Shown here: piece after piece, positions 27,501 through 36,795 of the stretch
Layout: each line of letters opens with the position of its first letter
Position numbering within the stretch: position 1 is the first letter of the stretch
Assembly: GCF_014201115.1 (NCBI RefSeq)
Contig: NZ_JACHDO010000001.1
Location: forward strand, 1-64,000
Reading direction: 5' to 3'
Length of the DNA: 64,000 bases
Source of the DNA: Nocardiopsis metallicus
Lineage (GTDB): Bacteria > Actinomycetota > Actinomycetes > Streptosporangiales > Streptosporangiaceae
Translations under genes and position numbers: made by a program
The notes under the pieces: model-generated
The model's input: only the letters and a program-made list of their open reading frames with translations
What the model was told of the DNA's origin: nothing
Databases searched by the model: none

Positions 27501-28263
27501 GCAGGGCGGCCAAGGCCTGGCGGCGGAGCCGTAGGGAGGGCAGGGCCGTCGCCAGGGCCTCCCAGTGCCGGGAAGCAGACTCGGCATTCTTGAGCAGGTC
27601 ATCCAGTTCTTTGAACCGCTTGTCAGCCTCCCGTGCGTTCGCCTTGAGACGCATGAAATCTTCTGTCAGCGTCGACGCGGATTCGCGTGCGGCGCTGGTC
27701 TCCTTCAGCTCGGCCAGGGCGGAGTTCAGCTGCGGAAGGGAGCCCTTGCGCAGGTATAGCGCTTTCTGGCGCTCTTCCAAGCGTTCCAGGACGGCGTTCA
27801 TGTCCTGTCCGGACCGAGCCGAGTACAGGGCCTGCCCCACGTCACCCTCACCGCGGATCAGGTTCTGGCCGCCTTTGTAGAGCTCTTCGCGGGTGAGTGT
27901 GAAAACGGAAGCAAAGACCTCCTCGGGAACACCGTTGAGGAAGCTCTGGAGCACCCCCTCTTGGAGAGTCGATCCGTCCGGCCTGGTCAGGGGGTTCTTG
28001 TTCCGTTTGTGCCGGATCAACTCCAGCGTGTCGCCGCCGTCGTCGCTCAACACCGCGCCCAACCTGAGGTTGGGCATGCCGTGCAGGAAGCCGAAGGGGG
28101 TCCGGTGCGGGATGTTGTACAACAGTGACCGAGTGGCCTCCAGCGCGGACGTCTTTCCGGCCTCGTTGGGACCGTAGACCAGGTGGACCCCGGGTTCGCC
28201 CAGATCCAGGACCAGATCGGTGAACGGTCCGAAGGCGGTCAGGTCCAAGCGCTCGAACCTCAT
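24583..28263 (-). CDS. YhaN/SbcC-like SMC-type ATPase with C-terminal zinc ribbon
   Basis: The 1226-residue protein has a split ABC ATPase around a long coiled coil. The N-terminal P-loop is in VYGPNEAGKTSALEATRS (about 30-48); the coiled coil runs from about 160 to 1000; the C-terminal half has the signature ITELSEGTADQLYLALRLAS and Walker B PLVLDDVFMTFDD. This matches YhaN/AAA_27, the partner of YhaO, related to SbcC/Rad50, which processes DNA ends together with a nuclease. The last 30 residues hold CKSC and CPKC pairs, a zinc ribbon not usual in YhaN. Its start overlaps the stop of the nuclease gene (ATGA). It lies beside a type ISP restriction system. Confidence 0.9.
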   Translation of the reverse strand: MRFERLDLTAFGPFTDLVLDLGEPGVHLVYGPNEAGKTSALEATRSLLYNIPHRTPFGFLHGMPNLRLGAVLSDDGGDTLELIRHKRNKNPLTRPDGSTLQEGVLQSFLNGVPEEVFASVFTLTREELYKGGQNLIRGEGDVGQALYSARSGQDMNAVLERLEERQKALYLRKGSLPQLNSALAELKETSAARESASTLTEDFMRLKANAREADKRFKELDDLLKNAESASRHWEALATALPSLRLRRQALAALREIDSQGPLAGSDAEKRLNALEKTLDLGDQQQHRLENTLTSHNAKLAELHVDDRLLEIREEVEALVRSVESIGEAALSLDAHTHDRREHRARAKSLLRQVRPGDELGDTGVSRVPGPTAERLVELAKQYPDLRIRAADARRQVEEKDRELSRGSEALARLSEGEGEDGEGDALGAAVSEYPATLVADLGKAYEEAAKQAARFDALAAEPGWGSDIEVADLLSIAVPGREEVAAMQGRFTEHRADLKNHRSARTKAEQALRRSQNELNALRTQEDPPTLGELQSARQERDALWVRVREGGADAELLLDFQSSLAKADGLADRLRESAEAVANRLTLENQVQEREQNLRDQEEDLDALTSLEAELDREWAALWPADGPAAPALESAGAALDRLEKLRALHDGLGERQRTLTASEEAALALNAQLVDLLIAAGVAVDAMDAVDVQPRTGATAIVVLPQLKALAEAELDRRRRAAQEKTSAQALVDAAVKDLEKLQVEQERAEGEKTSWQLEWDRVTTAAGFESGSDPEEVRSGLALLEDAADAWDKARAAKEAVDREEQRIAEFDQRLTVVFDRSGRPLPQERAERARALEDLHKDTEKNHAAATKRDDLEQTMESARSELEETLAERDSADKKLAALLSETAVSSTTELRKAIDRARDAEQERERIRQAEKQLAKIGEIDDLEEQVRNLSDTEIDEHAEQARGEFDEVKQKRDQAHIALTEANGKLERIDSTAEAARLAEREVALTEQITDQSEEYVRVTLAKKILLERMEEYRKRHQGPVLRRAEDLFAFLTLGEFTQLYPDLDDKGGNVLRVVRRGGQVVEITELSEGTADQLYLALRLASLEHYDEIGQPMPLVLDDVFMTFDDQRSEAALRVLDEMSDRFQIVLFTHHAHLGRLAERALPSGRAHVHNLPRYTPPVLGSAEDTLPDTSTNDAPRRHDAAERGERICKSCGEQFAHTGRGRPPVRCPKCRE

Positions 28264-29504
28264 CGGCTCTCCTCCAGCATCGCCATCAGCAGGTCAGCGG
28301 CCTCGTTGGTGATCCGGTCGGTCCAGCCCTCCTCCTGGAACGACTTCCGGACCTGGGCGGGGAGCTTGCTCTGAAGCCCAGTGCTGGTGAGTACCGCCCT
28401 GACCTGTTCGGGCGTCGCGTGCAGCCGCTCAGTCTCCTCCCGGATATCGGCGACGAGCTCGGTCAGCTGCTCGGAGGCGACCTCGTCTCGGAGGCGAGTG
28501 GTCCTGACCCGGACCTTCTCGATCCATACGGACGAGTGCTGTTGACTGATCTGCTGCACCTCGGCGGTGAACTCCTCATGCCCAGTCAGCAGGGCCGAGT
28601 GCGCCTCACAGGCACCGAAGGCGACCACCCGCACCGCGTCCACCCGGCCGTCCACGAAGTGGTCCCCGACCTGCTTCCGAAGCTTCTCGTCGACCCGGCG
28701 GTAGGCGTCGTCCCGGTCGTAGGCGCCGGTCATGTCCACCCGCACCTCATACCAGCGGGCGGCACTGTCCAGGGTGCGATGCTCCAGATGTTCGACTTTC
28801 CCCGAACCGTCGACCGTGACCAGGGTGCAGCCCTTGTCACCGGTCTCACCCGGGTGCCGTCCCTGGGTGTTGCCGGGAAAGACCACGTGCACGCCGTTCT
28901 CGTGCATGACGTCGCGCTTGTGGATGTGGCCCAGCGCCCAGTAGTCGTAGCCGTGGTTGACGAGCTGATTGAGGTCGCACGGCGCGTAGCGGCTGTGACC
29001 GGGGCGGCCGTCCAGAGCAGTGTGCAGCAGACCGATATTGAACAGTCCGGGCGCCGCATCCTTGTACCCCGCGGCCAGGTTGTCACGCACGTCCCTCTGG
29101 GCGAAGCTCTGCCCGTGCACGGCAAGTCCCAGGTCTTCGCGGATCTCCCTCTCCGGCCCGTCCGGTGAGAAGCGGTACACGTTGTCGGGCAGCGTCAGCT
29201 TCCTGGTCATCTTGTTCTCGGCGTCGTGGTTGCCCGAGATCATGAAGACCGGGATGTCCGCCTCCCGCAGCCGGTGCATCTGCTCCGTGAAGTAGAGGCC
29301 GGTCCGGTAGTTGTCCCAGGAGCCGTCATAGACGTCCCCGGCCAGCAGGACCGCGGTGACCTCCTCTTCCAGGGCCAGGGTGACGAGGTTGTCTACAGCA
29401 TTGCGGGTGGCGTTTCTCAGCTGCTCGGCGGGGGCGCCCGGGTAGCGATCCAGTCCGCGTAGAGGGCTGTCGATGTGCAGATCGGCGGCGTGGAGGAGTT
29501 TCAT
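28260..29504 (-). CDS. YhaO/SbcD-like metallophosphoesterase (DNA exonuclease)
   Basis: This 414-residue Mre11-type calcineurin-like phosphoesterase shows the metal-binding motifs in order: LLHAADLHIDSPLRG (3-17), LLAGDVYDG (about 54-62), FMISGNHDAE (about 90-99), GLLHTALDG, and WALGHIHKRDV. A capping domain follows (about 250-414). It is first in a two-gene leftward operon with the YhaN-like ATPase. Such pairs act as ATP-driven nuclease complexes on DNA ends. The 240-bp region to the divergent type ISP gene must hold promoters for both. Confidence 0.9.
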   Translation of the reverse strand: MKLLHAADLHIDSPLRGLDRYPGAPAEQLRNATRNAVDNLVTLALEEEVTAVLLAGDVYDGSWDNYRTGLYFTEQMHRLREADIPVFMISGNHDAENKMTRKLTLPDNVYRFSPDGPEREIREDLGLAVHGQSFAQRDVRDNLAAGYKDAAPGLFNIGLLHTALDGRPGHSRYAPCDLNQLVNHGYDYWALGHIHKRDVMHENGVHVVFPGNTQGRHPGETGDKGCTLVTVDGSGKVEHLEHRTLDSAARWYEVRVDMTGAYDRDDAYRRVDEKLRKQVGDHFVDGRVDAVRVVAFGACEAHSALLTGHEEFTAEVQQISQQHSSVWIEKVRVRTTRLRDEVASEQLTELVADIREETERLHATPEQVRAVLTSTGLQSKLPAQVRKSFQEEGWTDRITNEAADLLMAMLEESR

Positions 29505-32500
29505 GGAACCTCGCCTTCTCGGGGAGTGAGTTCCAGGTTTGCACAGGAATCACTCCCTCCACGCCGGTTTCCCTGGTAATCCTCGGGGCTGTCCGGGGCT
29601 ACCAGAGACCGTTGCAAACCCGGATTCCGGGGTCCGGGTTCCAGAGTCCCGGTTAGGCTGATCCCCGAGTTCAGACAGCAGGCTCCAGCGGGCAGAAGAC
29701 GCGGCGCACCAAGCGCTGCCGACGGAAGTGGGACATCAGGCGCAGTGGCGACTTCAGTGCATGACATCATCGACTCCATCCGCCAGCACTCGACCACGAA
29801 CCACGAGCGCGGCATTCGCTTCGAAAAGCTGATGGTCGCCTACCTGACCCAGGACCCGCTGTACGCGCAGCACTTCACACAGGTGTGGTCCTGGGGCGAG
29901 TGGCCGGGGACCGCGGACAACAAGAAGGACGTCGGGATCGACCTGGTCGCCAAGACCGTCGACGGCGGCTACTGCGCCATCCAGTGCAAGTTCTACGAGC
30001 CGCAGCACACCGTGCAGAAGCCCGACATCGACTCTTTCTTCAGCGCCTCCGGCAAATCCCCCTTCACCGAGCGGCTCATCATCTCCACCACGGACAAGTG
30101 GGGGGTGAACGCCAAGGACGTCGGCAACCAGCAGCAGATCCCGGTCAGCGTGGTCGGCCTTAGCGAGATCGATGCGAGCCCCATCGACTGGTCCTTCGCC
30201 CTCCCGCTGGCCGCCGCCGAGGTCGAGGGTTCCTGGGACCTGCACCGCACCCCGCCCAAGGAACCTCGCCCGCACCAGGTCACGGCGATCGACGCGGTCT
30301 TCGACGGGTTCACCGCGCACAGCCGCGGCAAGCTCATCATGGCCTGCGGTACCGGCAAGACCTTCACCTCGCTGAAGATCGCCGAACGGCTCGCCGGGGA
30401 ACAGGCTGCGGAGAAGGACGGGGAGCCCACCCGGGTGCTGTTCCTGGTGCCCTCGATCTCCCTGCTGTCCCAGACCCTGCGCGAGTGGTCGGCCCAGTGC
30501 CAGGTGCCGCTGCGCAGCTTCGCCGTCTGCTCGGACACCAAGGTCAGCAAGAAGAACCAGGCGGACGACTTCCAGGACCTGGGCTCCCAGGACTTGATCC
30601 TGCCCGCCACCACGAACGCGACCAAGCTGGTGGAGCAGGTCGAATCCGTCGCGGGAGTTACCACCCGGGCCCCGGCGAATGGTGCCCTCCAGGTGGTCTT
30701 CTCCACCTACCAGTCCATCCAGACCATCCACGAAGCGCAGAAGGCCGGTCTGGCCGACTTCGACCTGGTCGTCTGCGATGAGGCGCACCGCACCACCGGG
30801 GTGACCCTGGCCGGGGCAAACGAGTCACACTTCGTCAAGGTGCACGACAACAACTACCTGCGGGCCGACCTGCGCCTGTACATGACCGCCACCCCGCGCC
30901 TGTTCAACGAGGACACCCAGTCCGCGGCCAAAGCCAAGGACGCCGTCCTGTGCTCCATGGACAACGAGGACCTCTACGGCCCCGAATTCCACCGACTGGG
31001 CTTCGGCGAGGCCGTGGAGAAGGGCCTCCTCACCGACTACAAGGTCCTGATCCTCAACATCGACGAAGACTTCCTGTCCGTCTCCCTCCAGGAGCAGATG
31101 GCCCACGACGGCGAGCTCAACATCGATGACGCCGCGCGCATCATCGGTTGCTGGAACGGCTTGGCCAAGCGGGCAGGCAAGACACCGGAGGGGCAGGGTT
31201 TCGAGCCCGGTGAGGCTCCCATGCAGCGCGCGGTGGCCTTCGCACGTAACATCGCCGACTCCAAGAGCATCAAGAGCCGTTTCACCACGGTCGTGGACGC
31301 TGTCAACAAGGACCGGGACGACCGGAAGGAACCCCGACTGCGTTGCGAGGTCGAGCATGTCGACGGCGGTTTTAACGCGATGGAACGCAACCGGCTGCTT
31401 GACTGGCTGAAGGCCGACCCGGGCGAGGGCAACTGCCGGATCCTGTCGAACGCCCGCTGCCTGTCCGAGGGCGTGGACGTCCCCGACCTGGACGCCGTGC
31501 TGTTCCTGAACCCGCGTAACTCGGTGGTGGACGTGGTCCAGTCCGTGGGTCGAGTGATGCGCAAGGCTGACGGCAAGGACTTCGGCTACATCATCCTTCC
31601 GGTGGGCATCCCCAGCAACCAGAAGCCGGAGGAAGCGCTGAGGGACAACCAGCGCTACAAGGTGGTCTGGCAGGTGCTCCAGGCACTGCGTGCTCACGAC
31701 GACCGGTTCAACGCCACCGTCAACCAGATCGACTTCAACAAAAAGAAGCCCGGCAACATCATGGTGGGCGCGGTCGGTGCCGAGGACTTCGACGGTACCC
31801 GTGAGGGCGTCGAGGGTCAGGCGGAGAGTGACACCGCGGGGCAGTTCCAGCAGACCATGCTCTCCTGGGATGTGGAAGAGCTCCAGGAGGCCGTCTACAC
31901 CCGGATCGTGGAGAAGGTCGGAGAGCGCCACTACTGGGAGGACTGGGCGAAGGACATCGCGCAGATCGCCGAACGGCACGTCTCCCGGATCAAGGTGGCG
32001 ATCGCCGATCCGGCCTCGGACAAGGGGAAGGCCTTCGCCCGGTTCGTCGTCGAGCTGCGCGCCAACCTGAACCCGGGCGTGACGCACGGGTCCGCGATCG
32101 ACATGCTCGCCCAGCACATGATCACCAAGCCGGTGTTCGACGCGCTGTTCGGCGACTACGCGTTCTCCAAGCAGAACCCGGTGTCGGTGGCCATGGACGG
32201 AATCCTCCAGGTGCTGGAGGACGAGTCGATCGGCAGTGAGGCGCAGACCCTGGAGGGCTTCTACGCCTCGGTGCGCACGCGCGCGGAGGGCATCGACAAC
32301 CACGAGGGCCGCCAGCGAATCATCACGGAGCTGTACGAGAAGTTCTTCAAGACGGCTCTGCCCAAGACCGCCGAGGCCTTCGGGATCGTGTACACCCCGG
32401 TGGAGGTGGTCGATTTCATCCTGCGGGCGACCAACCAGGCGCTGTACAAGCACTTCAATCAGACGCTGTCCGGGGAGGGCGTGCACGTCATCGACCCGTT

Positions 32501-34232
32501 CACGGGGACGGGCACGTTCGTGGTGCGGCTGTTGCAGTCGGGGCTGATCAAGCAGGAGGACCTGCTCCGCAAGTACACCCAGGAACTGCACGCGAATGAA
32601 ATCGTGCTGTTGGCGTACTACATCGCGGCGGTCAACATCGAGGCTGCTTTCCACGAGCGGTACGAGGGTGATTACACCCCGTTCGAGGGGATCGTGCTGA
32701 CGGACACCTTCCAGCTGGCAGAGGACCGGGGTGCGGCGGTCAAGAGCAGCATGCTGGGTGAGAACAGCGAGCGGGCTGAGCGGCAGCAGGGTCAGGATCT
32801 GCGGGTGGTGATTGGTAACCCGCCGTACTCGTCGGGGCAGACGAGTCAGAACGACAACAACCAGAACCAGAAGTACAGGGTGCTGGATGGTCGTATCACG
32901 GACACCTATGCGGCGCGTTCCAGTGCCCAGAACAAGAACTCACTGTACGACTCCTACATTCGGGCGATTCGTTGGGCTTCTGATCGGATCAATGACACCG
33001 GGGTCATCGCCTACGTCTCCAACGGCGGATACATCGACGGGAACACTGCCGATGGTCTGCGCAAGAGCCTGGCCGAGGAATTCGACACCATCTACTGCTT
33101 CAACCTGCGCGGCAATGCCCGCACTTCTGGGATTCAACGCCAACAGGAATCAGGCAACGTCTTCGGCTCGGGAAGCCGGAGTACGGTGGCCATTCTGATC
33201 CTGGTGAAGGACGGCAGCAAGTCGGACGGTTGTGAGTTGCTGTACCGGGACATCGGTGACTGTCTGACCCGTGAGCAGAAGCTCAAAATCGTGGACGCGA
33301 GCGGCCTGGACACGATCGCCTGGCAGGTGATCACCCCAAGCGCCGAGGGTGACTGGATTAATCAGCGGGACCCGAGGTTCCCGACGTTCCGGGCGATCGG
33401 CGATCGGGATAGCGACCGGGGGGTCTTCTCCCTGTACAGCAATGGTTTGAAGACCAACCGTGACGCCTGGGTCTACAACTACGACGACGCCAGCCTGCGC
33501 CAGAACGTGAGTCGCATGGTCGACTTCTATAACTCGCAGGTCGATTCCTTCAAGAAGCACACGAAGACTCTGGACTCTTCAGCGCGCTCAGTACAGGACG
33601 TCACGTCGTTCATTAGCTATGATTCCGAGCGGATCAGCTGGAATACCGCTGACAAGAGCCGACTTCTCAAGGGCGAGAAATACGTACTCGAACCTGACTC
33701 GATCACCACTGGGACCTACCGTCCATTCAACAAGCAGCTGGTCTACTTCAACCGCAAGCTGAACGAGCGCACTTATCAGCTTCCGCCGATGTTCCCTGAG
33801 CCCGAGCTGGAGAACTTCGGGTTCTACAACGTGGGTAGTGGCTCAGCGGTCCCCTTCTCTGTTCTCATGACGGACGCCCTACCTGATCTGCACGTCACGG
33901 GCGCTGGTAGTGGTGGCCAGTTCTTTGCTCGCTACACCTATCGGGAGACCGGAAACGGGGACGACCTCTTCAGCGGCGGTGAGGAGCCCGGCTGGGAACG
34001 GGTCGACAACATCACCGACAAGGCTCTCGCGGACTACCGCCAGACCTACGGGCCTGAGGTCACCAAGGGCGACATCTTCTTCTACGTCTATGGCCTTCTC
34101 CACTCCCCGGACTACCGAGCGCAGTTCGCGGCGGACCTGAAGAAGTCCCTTCCCAGAATTCCCAAGGTCGCGGGCTTCCACGAATTCGCCGAGGCCGGGC
34201 GCAAGCTCTCCAAGATCCACATCGGGTACGAG

Positions 34233-35837
34233 GTAAGCATTCAGAAGGCGTTGGGGACTGCGGAGGGTAGATGGCCTTAGCTGGTCAGGCGGAGGCGGGG
34301 ATGGGCGGCATCCACAACTGTCCGGTGAACGCCCGGCGCAGCGCTTCGAACGCGCTCACCCCGTGCTTGCGGGCCGAGTCGATGTAGGAACGCACCCCGA
34401 GCCAGGCCGCCGCCCCCTGACGGGACTGGTGGCAACCGGAGATCTTCACCTGGGTCTTGAGGGGTCTGAGCGCTCTTTCGGCGAGGTTGTTGGTGAAGGG
34501 CACCAGGTGGGGCCGGTCGGAGAAGCCCAACACCTGCTCGGCCCGCTCCCGCAGACGCTCGAGCAGGTTGCGGGCCGGTGATTGCTTCCTTCCTTGGGCC
34601 CGGGGATGGCAGGACAGCCCGACCGCGATGCCGTGGTGGAACAACTCCCCTTGGGCCAGGAGCACCCCGGCGGGGATGTGCTCGGCCTGGCCGCAGCGCA
34701 CACGCCCCGCCTCGCGGGCCAAGGTGGCCAGCGCGGACCGGATCTGACGGTGCCAGTGCTGGCCGGGGTGGTCCTGTTCGGCAGCGGTGAGCTCGCGGAT
34801 CAGGTGCGCCCCGCACAGCTGGTGGGCGCACGTGTAACCCGAGTACAAGGCCAAGGAGTCGTGCACCAGGGTGCCGGTAAAGCCCGGCAGTACCCCCAAC
34901 GTGTTCGCCCCGGCTCGTGAACGCGGAGCTAGACCCAGCAGGGTCAGGTGCTCGTTGCAGGCCACATGCAACCAGCACCGTTGGTCCTTGATGCGGGTGG
35001 TGGTCTCATCGGCGTGCAGCACGTGGGCCAGGGTGAGCAACGCCCGGATCAGGTTGAGGCTGTCGCTGACCAGAGCATGGGCCTCGCCCAGTAGATGCGA
35101 CACCCATCCGGTGGAGACCTTCGCGCCGGTCAGGTCGTTGATGAGCTGTGCGGTGCGCTCCACCGGGATGTGCTGGAACACGAGCAGGTAGACGGCCAGG
35201 GTGCGCAGGTGGGGGCCGTAGGAGGAAGGGGAGGCGGCCAGTTCCTGGGGCATCGCTGCTTGGGTGATGCTTCCGCACTGGCACGCGCAGGTGTGGGCGC
35301 GGTGCTCACTCACCTGCACCGTGACCAGGGGGATGTCGCGGACCTGACGGCGCTGGTAGCCAATGGAGGAGGCCGGGTCCAGCTCGGCGTGGCACCCGGT
35401 GCAGGTGGCGGGCAGATGGTCGTGGACCTGGTCGGGGTTTTCGACCATAGGCAGTCCGAAGCCTTCAGCGCCTGGTTGGCGTCCGCGTTTGCGGGCGCTC
35501 TTCTTGGCGGGTGCGCGTTCGGGCTTGTCGAACAGGTCCGAGGAGGGTGGCAGGGAGGAGTTGCCGGAGTTGCGTCCCAGGCGGCGTTCGAGCTGCGCGA
35601 CCCGGGTGGTCAGACGCGCGTTGTCGGCTCGGAGCTGTTCGTTCTCGGCCTTGAGGCGGGTGATCTCTTCGGTCTGCTGGGCCAGGTGCTGGCGCAGGGC
35701 GGTGTTTTGTTCGTGGAGCACACCGATCAGCGCGAGCAGGTCCTCACGCGAGGCGGTCTCCAGTCCCGACGGCATGGTGGACATCGTGCCTGGTCCAGTG
35801 TCGCCCTGTCAGGCGAACCCAGCAACTGAATGCTTAC
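34233..35837 (-). mobile_element. IS66-family insertion sequence, single transposase gene, 8-bp target duplication
   Basis: Terminal repeats GTAAGCATTCAG (34233-34244) and its complement (35826-35837) bound 1605 bp. GGTACGAG is duplicated at 34225-34232 and 35838-35845, the 8-bp duplication expected of IS66. Only the TnpC-type transposase is present, without the TnpA/TnpB accessory genes of classic IS66, so it belongs to the short (ISBst12-like) group. It has split the type ISP gene. Confidence 0.93.
34285..35784 (-). CDS. IS66-family transposase
   Basis: The 499-residue protein has an N-terminal leucine zipper (about 15-75; LRQHLAQQTEEITRLKAENE), then RNSGNSSLPPSSD typical of IS66, a zinc-binding region (CTGCHAEL and CACQCG), and the catalytic domain: VLHADETTTRIKDQ (first Asp), FTGTLVHDSLALY (second Asp), and PFTNNLAERALRPLKTQVKI (Glu). 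The ORF is complete and lies opposite to the interrupted restriction gene. Confidence 0.93.
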   Translation of the reverse strand: MSTMPSGLETASREDLLALIGVLHEQNTALRQHLAQQTEEITRLKAENEQLRADNARLTTRVAQLERRLGRNSGNSSLPPSSDLFDKPERAPAKKSARKRGRQPGAEGFGLPMVENPDQVHDHLPATCTGCHAELDPASSIGYQRRQVRDIPLVTVQVSEHRAHTCACQCGSITQAAMPQELAASPSSYGPHLRTLAVYLLVFQHIPVERTAQLINDLTGAKVSTGWVSHLLGEAHALVSDSLNLIRALLTLAHVLHADETTTRIKDQRCWLHVACNEHLTLLGLAPRSRAGANTLGVLPGFTGTLVHDSLALYSGYTCAHQLCGAHLIRELTAAEQDHPGQHWHRQIRSALATLAREAGRVRCGQAEHIPAGVLLAQGELFHHGIAVGLSCHPRAQGRKQSPARNLLERLRERAEQVLGFSDRPHLVPFTNNLAERALRPLKTQVKISGCHQSRQGAAAWLGVRSYIDSARKHGVSAFEALRRAFTGQLWMPPIPASA

Positions 35838-36323
35838 GGTACGAGAGCGTCCAGCCGTACGTGTTGGAGGAGAAGGTCACCGGTCCCACTCCCACACCTC
35901 CGGCTGAGCTGTATCGGGTCCAGAAAATGAAGTTCCAGAGCAAAGAGGATCGGTCCGCGATCATCTATAACAGCCGGGTGACTATCTCCGGGATCCCGGA
36001 GCGGGCCTACCGGTACCAGTTGGGTGCTCGTTCGGCGATCGAGTGGATCATCGATCGCTACCAGGTCAAGACCAACAAGGACAGCGGCATCGTCAACGAC
36101 CCCAACGACTGGTCGGACGACCCTCGTTACATCATCGATCTCCTGGGCCGGATCGTTACGGTGAGCCTGGAGACGGTGGACATCGTGGAAGGGCTGCCCG
36201 AGCTGGAGATTCTCAAGAATTAGTCGTTCCAGAGAGTGCCTGCGGTGGCCGAGTGGCCACCGCAGGCAGACCACACCGTAGCTTTGCCCCAGACGCCGCT
36301 TTTTGAGAGCGCGGAGGTCCTTT

Positions 36324-36746
36324 TCAGGTATGCGCGCGCTGTTGTGTGAACCATGATTCGATCGAACGTTTGTAACCCTGCGGCATCGGCAGGCCGGGCA
36401 CCTCGGCTTCGGTGAACAGCCCGGCCTCCTTGTGTTCGCTGGAGACCACGACCGGGGCCCGGGAGTCGACGCGGCACCCGTAAGTGACGATGAAGACGTG
36501 CCGGTCGACCTGGGTGATGTGGTAAATCCACGAGTCGAGGATGCCAGCTACCTGCACGGGCCAGCCCGTCTCCTCCTCAATCTCCCGGGCCAGACACTCC
36601 TCGGGAGTTTCCCCGATCTCGATCTTGCCGCCGGGCAGCTCCCACTCATCGCGCTCATTGCGCAATAGCAGCACCCTGTCGTCGAGGATGACGACGCCCT
36701 TGACCGAGACGGGGAACGTGCGCGGGATGTAGGGGGTGTCGTACAC
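36324..36746 (-). CDS. NUDIX hydrolase, last gene of the SerRS/MAT operon
   Basis: With GTG 36746 as start the protein has 140 residues and begins VYDTPYIPRTFPVSVKGVV, where NUDIX homologues usually start; an ATG at 36881 would overlap the upstream gene by 85 bp. The NUDIX box is clear: ELPGGKIEIGE then CLAREIEEETGW. A C-terminal segment ends SIESWFTQQRAHT. It lies about 50 bp after the AlaRS-like gene on the same strand. Substrate unknown; MutT/ADP-ribose-type hydrolysis is likely. Confidence 0.85.
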   Translation of the reverse strand: MYDTPYIPRTFPVSVKGVVILDDRVLLLRNERDEWELPGGKIEIGETPEECLAREIEEETGWPVQVAGILDSWIYHITQVDRHVFIVTYGCRVDSRAPVVVSSEHKEAGLFTEAEVPGLPMPQGYKRSIESWFTQQRAHT

Positions 36747-36795
36747 GGTAGGGCTCGCTTCCGAAGGCGTGAGGTTCTGTGCGTCAGACTTGGAC

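Larger units (their letters stand above)
29745..36223 (+). pseudogene. Type ISP restriction-modification enzyme, interrupted near its C-terminus by an IS66-family element
   Basis: The gene reads 29745-34232, then resumes at 35846-36223 after the insertion; without the element it would be 1621 residues, the size of LlaGI/LlaBIII-type single-chain enzymes. Order: Mrr-like nuclease (DVGIDLVAK and AIQCKFYEP, about 65-90), SF2 helicase (MACGTGKTFTSL, VVCDEAHRTTG, MTATPRLF, QSVGRVMRKADG), coupler, N6-adenine methylase (DPFTGTGTFVVRLL, VVIGNPPYSSGQ), then target recognition. The insertion falls at residue 1496 in HIGYE; the remaining 125 residues (SVQPYVLEEKV to ELEILKN) are stranded downstream. The truncated ORF ends GRWP inside the element. 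Loss of the recognition domain tail should abolish or alter activity. Start GTG at 29745. Confidence 0.88.

Noticed and set aside
30825..32654. A 609-codon minus-strand frame inside the type ISP gene
   Set aside because: Antisense shadow of the helicase and methylase coding sequence; composition is His/Val/Asp-rich as expected of a mirror frame.
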